From positions 20,536,130 through 20,600,129 of the forward strand of contig OZ026520.1 of the NCBI GenBank assembly GCA_964019695.1: 64,000 nucleotides of DNA, in the 5' to 3' direction. Numbering within the stretch: position 1 is the stretch's first letter; each line of letters starts with the position of its first letter. The stretch is from Loripinus fragilis (taxonomy: Eukaryota > Mollusca > Bivalvia > Lucinida > Lucinidae). Below, one piece after another: positions 22,585 through 33,707 of this stretch. Below the pieces are notes generated by a model. That model was not told the origin of the DNA and did not search any database. It saw only the letters and a program-made list of their open reading frames with translations. Made by a program: the position numbers and the translations under genes.

Positions 22585-23150
22585 CATCATTGGCGTAGCG
22601 CCATTTACGCAGGTTACGCATATGCATAATAAAAAAGTAACATTCAAGGGAGGTCACTTAATGTGACAATAATGATTTGCCATACCATAAGGGAGGGTCT
22701 GGATGGGGGGTTCTGGTATTCACTATTCATTAAAAATTTAGCCCATTATTCTTCTCATTAAAATTTTGGGTTATTCATTAAAATAAGACCAATTATTTAT
22801 TAAAAGTAAGAAAGGTGTCACAGAAATCTGATTAATCACTAAACATAAATTTTTATTTCTATTCATCAAAAAATAGGTTTATTCATTATTTTTTAGACCA
22901 TCGTTATTCACTATTCATTATTTTTTTGGCTCATTATTCAATATTCATTAAAAAAGGGCCCTTATTCACTAATCATTATACCCCATCCAGACCCTCATAA
23001 GGAACTGCTCTTAAAGGAAAGAATTCGCTTCTTCTGGGAGCAATTCTTTCCTTTGAGATAAGTTCCCATTTTGAAAAGGGATGTAATTGAAGAGAATCAT
23101 TGCTTGATCCAGTAGTCTCCCTTTGGTGTGCGTAAATTTTTCAGTTTTAT
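22585..23150. repeat. Dispersed repeat, copy interrupted by a MITE
   Basis: Its reverse complement matches 39540-39830: GGCGTAGCGCC, TTACGCATAT, CATTCAAGGGA, CCATACCATAAGGAACT, CTTAAAGGAAAGA.TTCGCT and AATTGAAGAGAATCA occur in order. The copy at 39.5 kb lacks the 22693-22996 block. Confidence 0.8.
22693..22996. mobile_element. 304-bp MITE, GAGGGTCTGGATGGGG ends
   Basis: The inverted ends GAGGGTCTGGATGGGG and CCCCATCCAGACCCTC are perfect over 16 bases. ATAAGG flanks both sides (22687-22692 and 22997-23002), and the unfilled relative at 39.7 kb reads CCATAAGG once. The interior is a run of TTATTCATTA-like words, giving an unusual low-complexity body. Confidence 0.9.
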
Positions 23151-23407
23151 GGATACAAACATGTGCATTGTTGCTCTTATTGTTTGTTGGAGTTTTCTGT
23201 CTCGTCTTTGTTTGCTATATGTACTTAGAGTGGTCATTTTAGTCTTGCAATCATTGTGCTATGGGGGTGCTGCTGTGTGAGTGTGGCATTTCCTGATCAT
23301 TCTCACTTTCATTTAGAATATTGGTATGACCTTTCAGATAGTCAAGATATAAAAATCAAACTATGCAGAATTTAATATAGAGATCAAACATGTTTTTCTA
23401 TGCATTA

Positions 23408-23497
23408 ACATCTGCTGGACCCCGAGGGTGGTTTTGAAACCCGAGACTGAAAGGCGAGGGTTTTAACGACACTGGAGGGGTCTAGCAGATGTTAGTT
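23408..23497. repeat. Short palindrome-ended element
   Basis: AACATCTGCTGGACCCC at the left pairs with GGGGTCTAGCAGATGTT at the right, about 55 bases apart. The middle pairs further (GAAACCCGAG). It is probably a very small MITE or a hairpin. Confidence 0.6.
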
Positions 23498-23747
23498 TGA
23501 TCGTTATTATTGCATGAAGTCATTTTGTCACTTGAAAACTTTCGTAAAAACATTTCGAAAAGTTCATTTTTGTATTACTATAATGATGCACAAAAGCATG
23601 AAGGATTCATATGTTGTGAAAACGCCTGTTCCAGAGTAATGACTTACGTCATCCTAACGTCACTAAATTACGTTTATTTCTATGTTAAGGCCTAGAATGC
23701 GTATATGTAAAGTACAAAAGCTGTGCATCATCAGCACGTGAATTGCC

Positions 23748-24495
23748 TTTTTAAAGGGAAAATTCAGACTTTTTTTTTCAAATGCATTTATTATAAAGCT
23801 TACAGTATGGCAGGAATAATCCTTCATTAAATGGTCATGAGTGCCCTTCAATTAGCCTGTAATTAATTACTTTTGCTTGGGGGTCTGGCTATTTTCAGGT
23901 CAATGAGCTCTACACAAGAAAACCGGAAGCACTACCATCTGCTTACACACAACACAATCAAAGTTATATATCCTTGATAATGTCAAAAATATCAATGCTT
24001 CAGAGAAATATTTTTAACAGTGTGTGCATTGATGAGTATATTTTGATACCCTTAAAGCACAAATTGTTACTATAGCAGACGACATATTTTGTAATAATTT
24101 TCTTCATTTTGGGCACATAAAGACAGATTAAAATCAAAAGAAACTTATTGAAAAATAAAATACATATTTTTTGACAGTTGTAACATTCTAATTTGCATTG
24201 ATCTGACTGTTGATTGTATTTAAAACAAAATATCCATTATCCAGTATCAAAATGAAGAAACTGACTGAAGGTGCTGCTTCAATCATTTGGTTGACCTGCT
24301 TAAAGAGGTAAACTTAGGTTAATGTGTGTCTGTTGCTGTAAGATGGCTGCTCCCAGATGTTTGCATAAAGCTGATAAATAGTCCTGTAATTAACTTAGCA
24401 GATGAATAAATGATCTGTGAAAATAAAATCCGTACTTAATGAAATATTTAATTTTGATTCAAGTAAAACGTTAAAAGTCAAGAACATACACTGTA
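23748..24495. repeat. Right arm of a large inverted repeat
   Basis: This is the complement of 20834-21621. The homology stops at the TA where the mariner-like element (24499) begins, so that element either inserted at the arm end or marks its break. Confidence 0.85.
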
Positions 24496-25073
24496 ATACG
24501 AGGGTCAGTCAAAAATAACTGAGCCCTACCTCATAACATTTGAAACAAGTAAAATGGACATATACAGTTAATGGCCCAGTTTCGAATCTTTCCCAGTTCC
24601 GAATCACGTCATAGTTTCGTTGCAAACTACACATCAGCGGTAAAATTTAAAATACATATTTTGGTTTGGTTTTGTTGTATAATTATCCCTCTGTATGTGA
24701 GTGAAAGCAAATATCTATTAGTTATCTGCTTGGTGAAAATAATTACAATTTTTCCCCATGACCCATTTTATGAAGGTATATTTTCACACGTGTCAGTATC
24801 TGTTCACTGCATATTTCCGAAAAATGCTTTCTTTTGAAATGCATTTTTATCAAACTTTCGGTTTCAGCATGTTTTCCAACAATTATTAAAACACATCCAA
24901 GAAAAAACGGAACTTTTATTCTGTTTTTGGTTCCGTGATAGCCGTGTAATCATTGTCAATGTTTTGCCCAGTTTAGAATCAGTGTGTAAACACAAGTTTA
25001 TTTCACGTCACATAACAATAACGTACACGCGCTCAGCTGTTTGTACAACATAGAAGTCAAGTTCACAGACACC

Positions 25074-25080
<7 letters not shown>

Positions 25081-25120
<40 letters not shown>
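25081..25120. repeat. CT dinucleotide microsatellite, 20 units
   Basis: Uninterrupted CT repeats inside the nested element. Confidence 0.98.
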
Positions 25121-25124
<4 letters not shown>

Positions 25125-25330
25125 AGACGCGGGGATCCAGAAAGCTTTGACTCTGAATTTCATGCCGTTTTAGTTGATGAGGGGAGAGAGGATCCAAATA
25201 CCAGAAAAGCGGGCCGTCATCGGCCCGCCAGCTAAACTCCATTTGATGGCCTTGGTAGCTCTAGAGAGCATTAGTGAATTAGGGGTATAGCTATGGGACT
25301 TTACAGGGGTTGGCGAGGGGTGGGAGGGCT

Positions 25331-25736
25331 CTGTCTTCCCTGGATCCACGTATACATTAGGATTATGCCTTTGTGTGTGTCTGTCTGTCTGCCTGTCTAT
25401 CAGTCTGTCTTTCTAAGTATCTCTATATGTATATGCCTGTCTGTCTGCATGTCTCTCTTTCTCCCCCTCTCTCTCCCTCTCTCTGCCTCTCTCTCTCTCA
25501 GCACATGTGGTGTAGACCTAGCAGACCAGGGCTCTGTCTTCCCTGGATCCACGTATACATTAGGATTATGCCTTTGTGTGTGTCTGTCTGTCTGCCTGTC
25601 TATCAGTCTGTCTTTCTAAGTATCTCTATATGTATATGCCTGTCTGTCTGCATGTCTCTCTTTCTCCCCCCCCCTCTCTCCCTCTCTCTGCCTCTCTCTC
25701 TCTCAGCACATGTGGTGTAGACCTAGCAGACCAGGG
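25331..25736. repeat. Tandem duplication of about 202 bp
   Basis: The segment from CTGTCTTCCCTGGATCCACG to CCTAGCAGACCAGGG occurs twice, at 25331 and 25533. The copies are almost identical; the second has a few extra bases in its C run. Near-identity implies a recent event. The CTGT/CTCT words create the serine-cysteine-leucine frames seen here. Confidence 0.95.
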
Positions 25737-25865
25737 ATCCCGAGCTCGATACCGGGCAATTCAAGTCTTTAGTTGGGACTCTAAATCAGTCCCATTCCCA
25801 ATTAACCTTAGCTGGTAGGAGCCCATTGTCCTAATTATGCATCACTAATCGTAAGGTTCCACTTT

Positions 25866-26150
25866 ATGCGCGGATCCAGAAAGTTTTGTCAGAGGGGGTC
25901 CAACCTTGACAACGTTTTTTTAGTTTGATGGGGGGGATTATCCAAATACCACTATCAGCGGGCCATCTTCGGCCCGCCAGCAAACTGCCATTCAAATGGC
26001 GTTTTACTGGCATACCGATTATGGCCAAAAATTGAAAGCTGGCTTGGTAGCTTTACGATTTTAAGGGGATCGGGGCCAGTTTTGTTAATAACCTATATTT
26101 TTGTGATTTTCGAGGGGGGTCCGGACCCCTGTCCCCCCTCTGGATCCGAC
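25866..26150. repeat. Internal repeat with GCGGATCCAGAAAG
   Basis: This block matches 25129-25265 in order: GCGG..ATCCAGAAAG, TTTAGTTTGATG, ATCCAAATACCA, GCGGGCC.TC.TCGGCCCGCC and TTGGTAGCT. A third, weaker relative begins at 26923. These are repeats within the nested element. Confidence 0.7.
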
Positions 26151-27560
26151 TATGCACTACATCCTCCTGGCTAACGTCTCGTTGGTTTTCCAGTGCCCAG
26201 GTATATGCCTCACTCCATCACAAGTGGACATACTTGTGTCGGATGATTCCCTTGCTTTTTGCCCAACTATGTATAACAGAGTTTTTACTTGGGTAGAGAC
26301 CAGAGCCAAATCAGAATTTAGAGTTAAACATGTTGAATGCTGAAACTTTTTCACATAATTTTGACTTCTATGTTGTACATGATGAACATTTTTCTTTTTA
26401 CTGGCGCAGATTTCGTCGATCGTCTTTTTTAAATGTTAAAAACATGACCTTTACCCCGTACTCTGTGTGTGTGTGGTGTGTGGGGGGTCAAGACGTTATA
26501 ACCATCCAAACATCTACCATGACCCCGCTATCGGCTACAGTATCACGTGTGTCGACCGGTGTTGGTGGGTGGGGCCGTGGTTACAAATGCAGTTTACTCT
26601 CACAACGCGTGTTGGTTTATGCGTGCGCTAAATAACAATGGAAATGAGCGCAGACGTTAAATAAAAATGTCACAAAAATAGAAAACAAATACTCCGAAAA
26701 AGTGAATGTTAGTGTCTGTTTCACAAAGTGATGCGTCAAATGACAGACAATGCAGATCCTGATTAGAATGCGCCTCTAGCAGCTATCTGATCTAGTTCAA
26801 CTCTACACTGTCTCATAGACCAAGTTTACCTGTAAACCTTTCGATTATTAGCCATGGTGTATAGTCGGGAGTATTACTTGCATGTGGTAAAAATGTTCAT
26901 AGTCTTAGGACGTTTATTCATGCGCGGATCCACAGGAGTGAGTACAGGGGGGCGGACCACCCCCTCCTGCATGGAAAAGCACAAAGCTGTACATTATCTT
27001 AGGATTACTGGTTGGAAAAGTACAAAGCTACCGATGTCGTGTCATCATCGGACCGCTAACGAGGCGCCATTTATATGACGTTTCGCTGGCTGGCCGATGG
27101 TTGCACGTTTTGGTTACTTTCTGTGTCCGTGCAAGTTTACTGCAATGAATACGGTAAAATAATGCGTCAAACTCGTCATTGGAAGTAGTGATTTAGCCAA
27201 CAATGTCAAAACCTTAATGCAACTGTAGTACTGAAGGTAATTTCTTAGAATTTCTAAAGTGATTCGAAACTGGGCAAATGACCCGCAACTAGGCCAATTG
27301 GCGGCCTACTTCAAAGCCGTGGTATGACATATAGCAGAGTCCGAATGATACAAATTGAGATTCATTATTTAGGGGAATGATAGTACTTTGTAATAGTAAA
27401 ACCGAAATCTTATTTACTCGGAGCAACTATTTGGAATACGCATTGAAGTAAAAGTGATTCGGAACTGGGCCATTAACTGTATTTCGATGATATATCATTG
27501 TAGTTATATGTCATCTATTTAATCACCTAGTTTATTTCTGTTGGTAGGCTCTTTGTAACA

Positions 27561-28210
27561 GTTGCTTGGCAACAGAAAACGACCTGTCAAAGGGGTGCGT
27601 TCACACTGTGATACAACTAAAACTAAGCGTTGCTACGGAAACAGATATGTTAAAGCAAGGCTTTATTTACTCTCACCTGATACCTTTAACATGTGCCTAT
27701 TCAGTGTCACCAAACAGAAAACAACTGACCCTAAATTATAGATGCTGTGGTAGTTTGATTTCAGAATTTATCCAATTTTAACATGCCTGATGTCCTATAA
27801 TTTACCCCACCCACATTCGTATTTACACAAGTTTTATAGAAAACATAAAATATTGCCTTAATAATGCTTAATCAGTTCTGCATACACAAACCAACCCTTA
27901 GACGTATCAAGTTCCTTAATTCAAATGCACAATTTCGTTTCCATGGCAACACAATTTACATGTATTTGAAAATGTGTGGCATTGTGGGGGTTTTTGTTGC
28001 TAGGCAACGCTACAATAAATGGTCACCTAAACATTAACAAACTAAGTGTAATGAAAAGACAATATGATATATGTTATTCAAATAAATATCAAATATGTCT
28101 TTCACAAAAACTATCAAGCACACAAGCTTTTTAGAGACATACTGTTTATTCATGCTGGCTAAAATCGTGAACGCATCGATCTGACTGACAATCTTCAGTT
28201 GCCTAGCAAC
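27561..28210. promoter_or_regulatory. Five RFX X-box-like palindromes, copy 1
   Basis: The sites are GTTGCTTGGCAAC (27561), GTTGCTACGGAAAC (27629), GTTTCCATGGCAAC (27937), GTTGCTAGGCAAC (27996) and GTTGCCTAGCAAC (28198). Each resembles the RFX X-box (GTTGCC or variant, short spacer, GGCAAC). All five lie in the mariner-like element, and the same five positions are recognisable in the copy at 57.2 kb. Binding is not shown. Confidence 0.6.
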
Positions 28211-28438
28211 CATGATAGAAGCTTCACTAGGGTAATTATTTAGGATTAAAACATCTATGACATGTTATACTTATAGAACTTTATCACATTTGTTGTCTAC
28301 AATACCAAACTAAAATGTTATGAGGTAGGGCTCAATTATTTTTGACTAACCCTCGTACATGGGTTTTCGCTTGTTAAAACATGGTTGTTAATAGCATGTG
28401 ATACGGCTTTTTATACAAAAATGTAAGTGAATATATTT

Positions 28439-28934
28439 CAGGGTGGGTAGTCACGTGATTATTGCTTGGATACACTGTACGCATGTTCGAATAGACTGTA
28501 CGGACATTCTGATCGAATGTAGGTATATTTCTCTATGTTTTCTCATCTATACCCAGAAAGTTATACACTATTTTCCAGCCCACATTTTCCCCTATTAAAC
28601 GCTACCAGGATAGCATCTTTAAGCTTCTTACTTTGAGTACTAACTCTGTCACAAATGTTGTCCGTACAGCTTGTTTCCAAATTCAGGCCTGATCTTCGCC
28701 GCTAAAAATTTTGTGACAGAGTCTGTACTCAAAGTAAGAAGCTTTTTGTGGATATAATGGCATCGTTAGATCGGGAAAAATGTGGGCTGGAAAATGGTGT
28801 ATAACTTTCTGTGTAAAGATGTAAAAACACACAGAAATATCTACTTACTTTTGCTTAAAACATCGGTGTGGAAAGAAGTCTGCCATTTTTCCGTACAGTG
28901 TATCCTAACAGAAACCACGTGACTACCCACCCTG
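28439..28934. mobile_element. 496-bp palindromic MITE, CAGGGTGGG ends
   Basis: The ends CAGGGTGGGTAGTCACGTG and CACGTGACTACCCACCCTG are perfect complements, and pairing continues in most of the body (AAGAAGCTT, TTATACAC, CCAGCCCACATTTT). TATTT flanks both sides (28434-28438 and 28935-28939), a 5-bp duplication. The whole element can fold into one long hairpin. Confidence 0.92.
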
Positions 28935-29278
28935 TATTTGCCCATCCTTTGGCCCCAATTAAAGGCCATTTGATAAGGTAGTGCTTTTTGTGAAGTTCTT
29001 ACCACACTTGTGACATTTTTTTCTTAAATAAAATCCATAAGTTCATCATCTTTCCATTTTCATGGGGCTATAGTTCTGACCATATTCATTATCACAGACT
29101 GAGACTGAGAGTGCTGTGTGAGTGGGTTGTGTCATCATTCACAATTTTCATCTTTCTGTTAAAGGGAATCCATAACCTTGTTTTGAATCTACCTCTAGTC
29201 ATAGAAATAAGAACTCATAAAGTTTTTTTATGTTATTATAAAGGCAAATTTATATATTAAACCATGTCCTCTTTGTTT
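28935..29278. other. No gene seen
   Basis: About 340 bases between a MITE and a tandem array, without recognisable features. Confidence 0.5.
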
Positions 29279-31645
29279 TATAAGCTCACCAGAGCCAAAG
29301 GCTGCTGGGGAGCTTATAGGATTAGACTCGAGCCAGTGCCATCCGCCCCTCTGTTCACACTTTCAAACATGAATATATCTGAGATCAGCAGGCAGATTGA
29401 AATTAAATTTCATCTGGAGCATCATCAGGGTGGGGGAAAGGCTGCATAAGGTTTTGGGCCATATTGGATCACAACTCTGGTATCCATGGCAACAGAGAGT
29501 TCCCATAGGGTTATAATGGAGAAAATCTTATGAGCGCTCTAGCTCCTCCATTTTTGATTGGATCTTTGTCATTTTTGCAGGGAACGAGAACAACCATAAT
29601 ATCTCTAACGGGATGGAAATTCAGCGAGATCCAGCCAGGGACTGCGGAGTTAGATGCCCTTGAGCGCCTGGAAAAATCCTCATAGATTTATAATGGGAGA
29701 AATGTTGTGAGCAATCTAGTGCCTTCGTTTTTGGAGGGACTTATCATTTTTGCAGGTAACAAGGACAACCATAAAAGCTTGGATGAGTTTGAATTTATGC
29801 TAGATCCCAGCTCCAACTACTGAGTTAGCTGCCCTTGAGCGTCTGAAAAATAAATGTACAACGCTTTGAGCACTCTAGCGCATTCATTTTTGATTGGATT
29901 GTCTTCATTTTTGTAGGTAACAAGGACAGCTATAAAATCTTTGCATGGGTTTGAAATTGCGCAGGAATGGACTAAGGTCGGTGGAGTAATCTACCCTTGA
30001 ATGTCTGGAAAAATTCCCATAGACTTATAATGGGAAAAATGTTCTGAGCACTCTAGTACTTTCATTTTTGGATGGATCTTCATCAGTCTTGCAGGTAACA
30101 AGGACAACCGCAAAGGCTTGGATGAGTTTGAATTTCAGCCAGATCCCATCACCAACTACTGAGTTAGCTGTCCTTGAGCGTTTGAAAAATCAATGTATAA
30201 TGTTGTTAGCACTCTAGCACCTTCATTTTTGATTGGATCATCTTCATTCTTGCAGGTTACAATGGCAGCTATAAACGTCTGTGGAGTTAGCTGCCCTTAA
30301 CACATCTGGAAAAATTCGCATAGATTTATAATGGGCGAAATGTTGTGACCACTTTAGCGCTTTTAGATCTTCATTCTTTCAGGTTACAAGGACAAAAATA
30401 AAAGCTTGGGTGGCTTTGAGTTTCGTCCAGGTCCCATTACCGACTACGGAGTTATCTGCCCTAAGGTGTCTTAAAATTGACGTATAATGTTGTCACCACT
30501 TTACCACTTTCATTTTTGATTGGATCTTCATCAATCTTGCAGGTAATGAGGACAACCATAACAGCTTGAATATATTTGAATTTCGACCAGATCGAACCTA
30601 GGACTTATCTGTCCTTGAGCATCTAGAAATATCTCCTTAGACTTACTATGGGATAAATGTTGTGAACACGCAAACGCTTTTATTTTAGAATGGATCTTTC
30701 TCCTTCTTGCAGATAACCAGTGCAACCATTAAAGCTGGGTTTGAATTTCAGCCCCACCCACCACCGAATACAGAATTAGCTGCCCTTGAGCATCTGAAAA
30801 TGGATGGTCAAAGTTGTGACAACTCAAGCGCTTCCATTTTTGATTGGAGCTTCATTCTTGCAGGTAATGAGGAGAATCATAAAATCTTGGATGAGTTTGA
30901 ATTTTGCTCAGCTCTCACTTAGGACTGTGAAGTTTGCCGCCCTTGAGCGTCTGGAATAATCACCATAGACTTAAAGAGACTAAGTCTGCAACTATGAACA
31001 TTTTTCGATTTTTTTTATTTTCTTTTTAAATCATTTGTAAAAGTAGAATTAAGTAATGTTTTCACAAAACATCTGTTCACTATAGCTGAAAACTGCACGG
31101 AAAAGTGAATTATCTTATAAAAACAGGTGTGTTGATAATTATTTGCGTCCCTCCAATAATTATAGACAGTTAATTTTAACATAAATGCTGTTGTTTTGAT
31201 ACTGATAATTTGTAAAGACTTACGAATTTGGTAAAATGTATACCTGGATTTTAGTTTTTTTACTGTGTTCTTGAAAAATAGAAACATTAGTTCTAAAATT
31301 AAAATATCAAAAGTTACAGACTATGCAGCTTTAAATGGGAGAAATGTTGTTGCCACTCTAGCACCTACATTTTTGATTTGGTCTTCTTCATTCTTATAGG
31401 TAACTAGGAAATGCATAAAAGCTTGGATGAGTTTGAATTTCGATCTGAACCCACTACTGACTATGGAGTTACCTGCCCTGGAGGGTCTGAAAACATAGTT
31501 TCTCCAGGTTTTCTCGTCCATTTTAATTCACTTCTTTTTAATACTTGCAGATAAACAGAACTGGCATAATATCTTGTGTTTGAATTAAGCCTTATCACTA
31601 TTACAAATTCAGTATTACCTGCCTTTGAGCATTCTAATGTATGGT
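29279..31645. repeat. Tandem array of about 165-bp units, hairpin at left
   Basis: A hairpin (TATAAGCTC at 29279, GAGCTTATA at 29310) opens the block. Then a unit of roughly 150-180 bases recurs about eleven times, each with CATT.TTGCAGGTAACAAGGA, AAAGCTTGGATGAGTTTGAA, GAGTTAGCTGCCCTTGAGCG and TATAATGGGAGAAATGTTG words. Units start near 29574, 29751, 29911, 30090, 30250, 30377, 30537, 30708, 30858, 31395 and 31545. A TTAA MITE splits one unit. Units are well diverged, so the array is old. Confidence 0.85.
30975..31330 (-). mobile_element. TTAA-target MITE, copy 1 (reverse)
   Basis: The right end CTATGCAGCT and decayed left end AGAGACTAAGTCTGC are flanked by TTAA on both sides (30971-30974 and 31331-31334). 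It is the reverse complement of copies at 39113, 53334 and 55442, and interrupts the array between ATAGAC and ATGGGAGAAATG. TTAA targets are used by piggyBac and Kolobok types. Confidence 0.9.
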
Positions 31646-33707
31646 AAGATAAGATAAGAAATTAAGATAAGAATTTTTTTTAAGACGGCATGACAGTAAA
31701 ACAGAGAAACATAAGCTTTAATGAGCTTTTGACCGTCTATAAGTTAACGTACAATTATAAGATAAGATAATTGGTGTCTCCAAACATTATGCTGGCTGGC
31801 AGGTGAGCGATCATTGCCCATTGGGATACTTTTTCTATTAAGGTATACTCAAAAAATTTAACATCTACCAAACAGAACACAGTCTGATCATATTTCCTTT
31901 TTCTGAAGATCACAATGCCTCACATAATGAGGCCCTGGTGCTCTTCGTTTAGAGCAGTCTATAAAGCTGAACGTCCTGCTGTTTTAAGCAAGCCTGTGTC
32001 TGAAAGCAAGTATGATCAGAGAATGCAACATCCAGGCCATGACAACGCAAGGAAGAGACGCAGTACACTGACCACATGACAACAAGGACCCAATGAAGTA
32101 ACACAACCAGCCAAAAATACAATTAAGTAAAGCAACCAGCCAAAAATACAATTAAGTAAAGCAACCAGACAAGAATACAATTAAGGAAAGCAACCAGCCC
32201 TCTCTTCATCAGCAAGATGATTGCGAAACTAGAGTGGACATAAGCCCACAACCATAAATCAAAGACCCAGCACAAACCCAACACATTTACATTGGGAGCA
32301 ACAAGAAACGATGAATAAACAACAACAGAATCACCGACCTACATTGCTTATTCACTGAAAAGAAATTCTCTGTTACTAGAACTCGGCACATGGCAATAAA
32401 TTGTCCAACTATTGTTTAAAACCTCACTTTTGTTTTACAAATGACAGTCTTGATAAATGCAATAATGTATATTCCTCAAGATGGCACAAAAGGTTTAATT
32501 TTGTGAACACTTTAATATATGGACACATTTTTTGCCCAACCCTTTTTGTTACATCACTATTTGCCTAGTGTCCAGCTTTTGCCAAAAAATAAAAGCGTAT
32601 TGCAGCGATTAATTTCTAGTGCAGCGTCAAGCCTAAGTCAACTGCCTACAACATCCTAAAGAAGAAAAAACTTTCAGTAATTTTGAAGTTACATGCAATT
32701 TTATATTCATATAAATTAAGTGATGTAACGCTTGACGACACACTGAAAACAGGCTTATAAACAAAAGAATTCTCTTTTTTTCATTTTAAGAACTACTGAT
32801 TTGAGAAATCCTTCTCTTGTTGTATTTAACTGTCAGACAATAAATGTTTGTTTTACACAAAACTAAGGTGTAAATGTACTTTAAGCACTTGTGATGTAAC
32901 TGGACAATAAATTATGGAGTCTTCATTACATCTTCGCGCTATGTTTTATTTTACAAAATATTTTAGGCTGTGAGCCAATACCCAAAATTTTGGATGTCGG
33001 TACCATCAGACCTGAACAATTCCCTCTATGATTTTCATGTAGGTCTATGTGTGTAGACTTAGACAAAAATTGGGGGACATGTACTGGTGGTAGCTTTATG
33101 GGTAAAAACTGCATGTTTTTTTACGTTACCCATTAAATTTAGAATACAACATATTAAAAACAAGCAAGCTGCTAAAATCTGCAAAGCTTAGGTTGGTAAG
33201 AATAACTTTGCTCTTTCTAATTGTTTAGTCTGTTTGCATTTCTTTACAATACATTTAGCGACTGTTTTGACCACCACCTCGTTACTTACGTTACAATTTT
33301 AGACTCTATTAAGACTTTGTGATTACGCATCCCTATTTGTTCTTCTTGAAGTAGATTTTGACTGTTTTTATTCTTCAAAACACATTTGAACTGCCAAAGT
33401 GAGTGAGAAATAAGAATTACAATATGAAAAACAAAAGTATCCGACATTAGCTGTGATTTATAGGGTCAAACACTTAACACCCTATTGTTTAGTTGTTATA
33501 CAAAATTTCAAATATATTTCAATTTCAGTTGCAGATCCATCAAAATGTTTAAATGCGAACAATTGTCAAGGTTATCACATATTCTAAAAGTCACCCACAT
33601 ATTTTTGGCGTGAATTTTTTCTGCTTCCGAACCTTCACTTTTGGTAACGCATATAACAGTTTTTAATAATTTTGCTCATAGGACGTCGTCTTTGCGACTT
33701 TTTAATA
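31646..33707. other. No gene; minor repeats
   Basis: GATAAGATAA words occur at 31642-31675 and 31755-31770. A three-copy repeat is listed separately. The segment 32858-32935 is a diverged relative of 38636-38706 (AAACTAA.GTGTAAA, AAGCA.TTG.GATGTAA, ATGGAGTCTTC). No coding sequence is supported. Confidence 0.5.
32090..32205. repeat. 31-bp tandem repeat, about 3.5 units
   Basis: AAGCAACCAGCCAAAAATAC followed by AATTAAGTA repeats three to four times. The right flank (CTCTCTTC.TCAGCAAGATGATTGCGAAACT) is a dispersed repeat also seen at 62325-62375 and 18112-18160. Confidence 0.8.

Larger units (their letters stand above)
24565..27479. mobile_element. 2,915-bp element inserted at TA
   Basis: The ends CAGTTAATGGCCCAGTTTCG and its near complement (CGGAACTGGGCCATTAACTG) are flanked by TA. 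At the unfilled copy (57.2 kb) the host reads ACATATATTTGG, which gives the duplicated TA exactly. Further GATTCGAAACTGGGC words occur inside (27255, with looser forms near 24590). The interior is mostly repeats: a CT microsatellite, a 202-bp tandem duplication, and three GCGGATCCA..A blocks. No transposase frame was recognised. Superfamily uncertain. Confidence 0.85.
24499..28355. mobile_element. Mariner-like MITE carrying a nested 2.9-kb element
   Basis: The ends CGAGGGTCAGTCAAAAATAA and its complement extend for over 40 bases through GAGCCCTACCTCATAACATT. TA flanks both sides. CGAGGGT...TCAAAAA ends with a TA target are typical of mariner-type elements. Removing the nested insertion and its TA duplication leaves 940 bases, matching the empty 941-bp copy at 57203-58143. 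No transposase is present in either copy. Confidence 0.92.

Noticed and set aside
25293..25818. Three overlapping ORFs rich in cysteine, leucine and serine
   Set aside because: They come from a 202-bp tandem duplication of CTGT/CTCT words inside a transposon.
29264..29449. Short ORF at the left end of the tandem array
   Set aside because: It lies in the hairpin and first repeat unit and has no domain or splice support.
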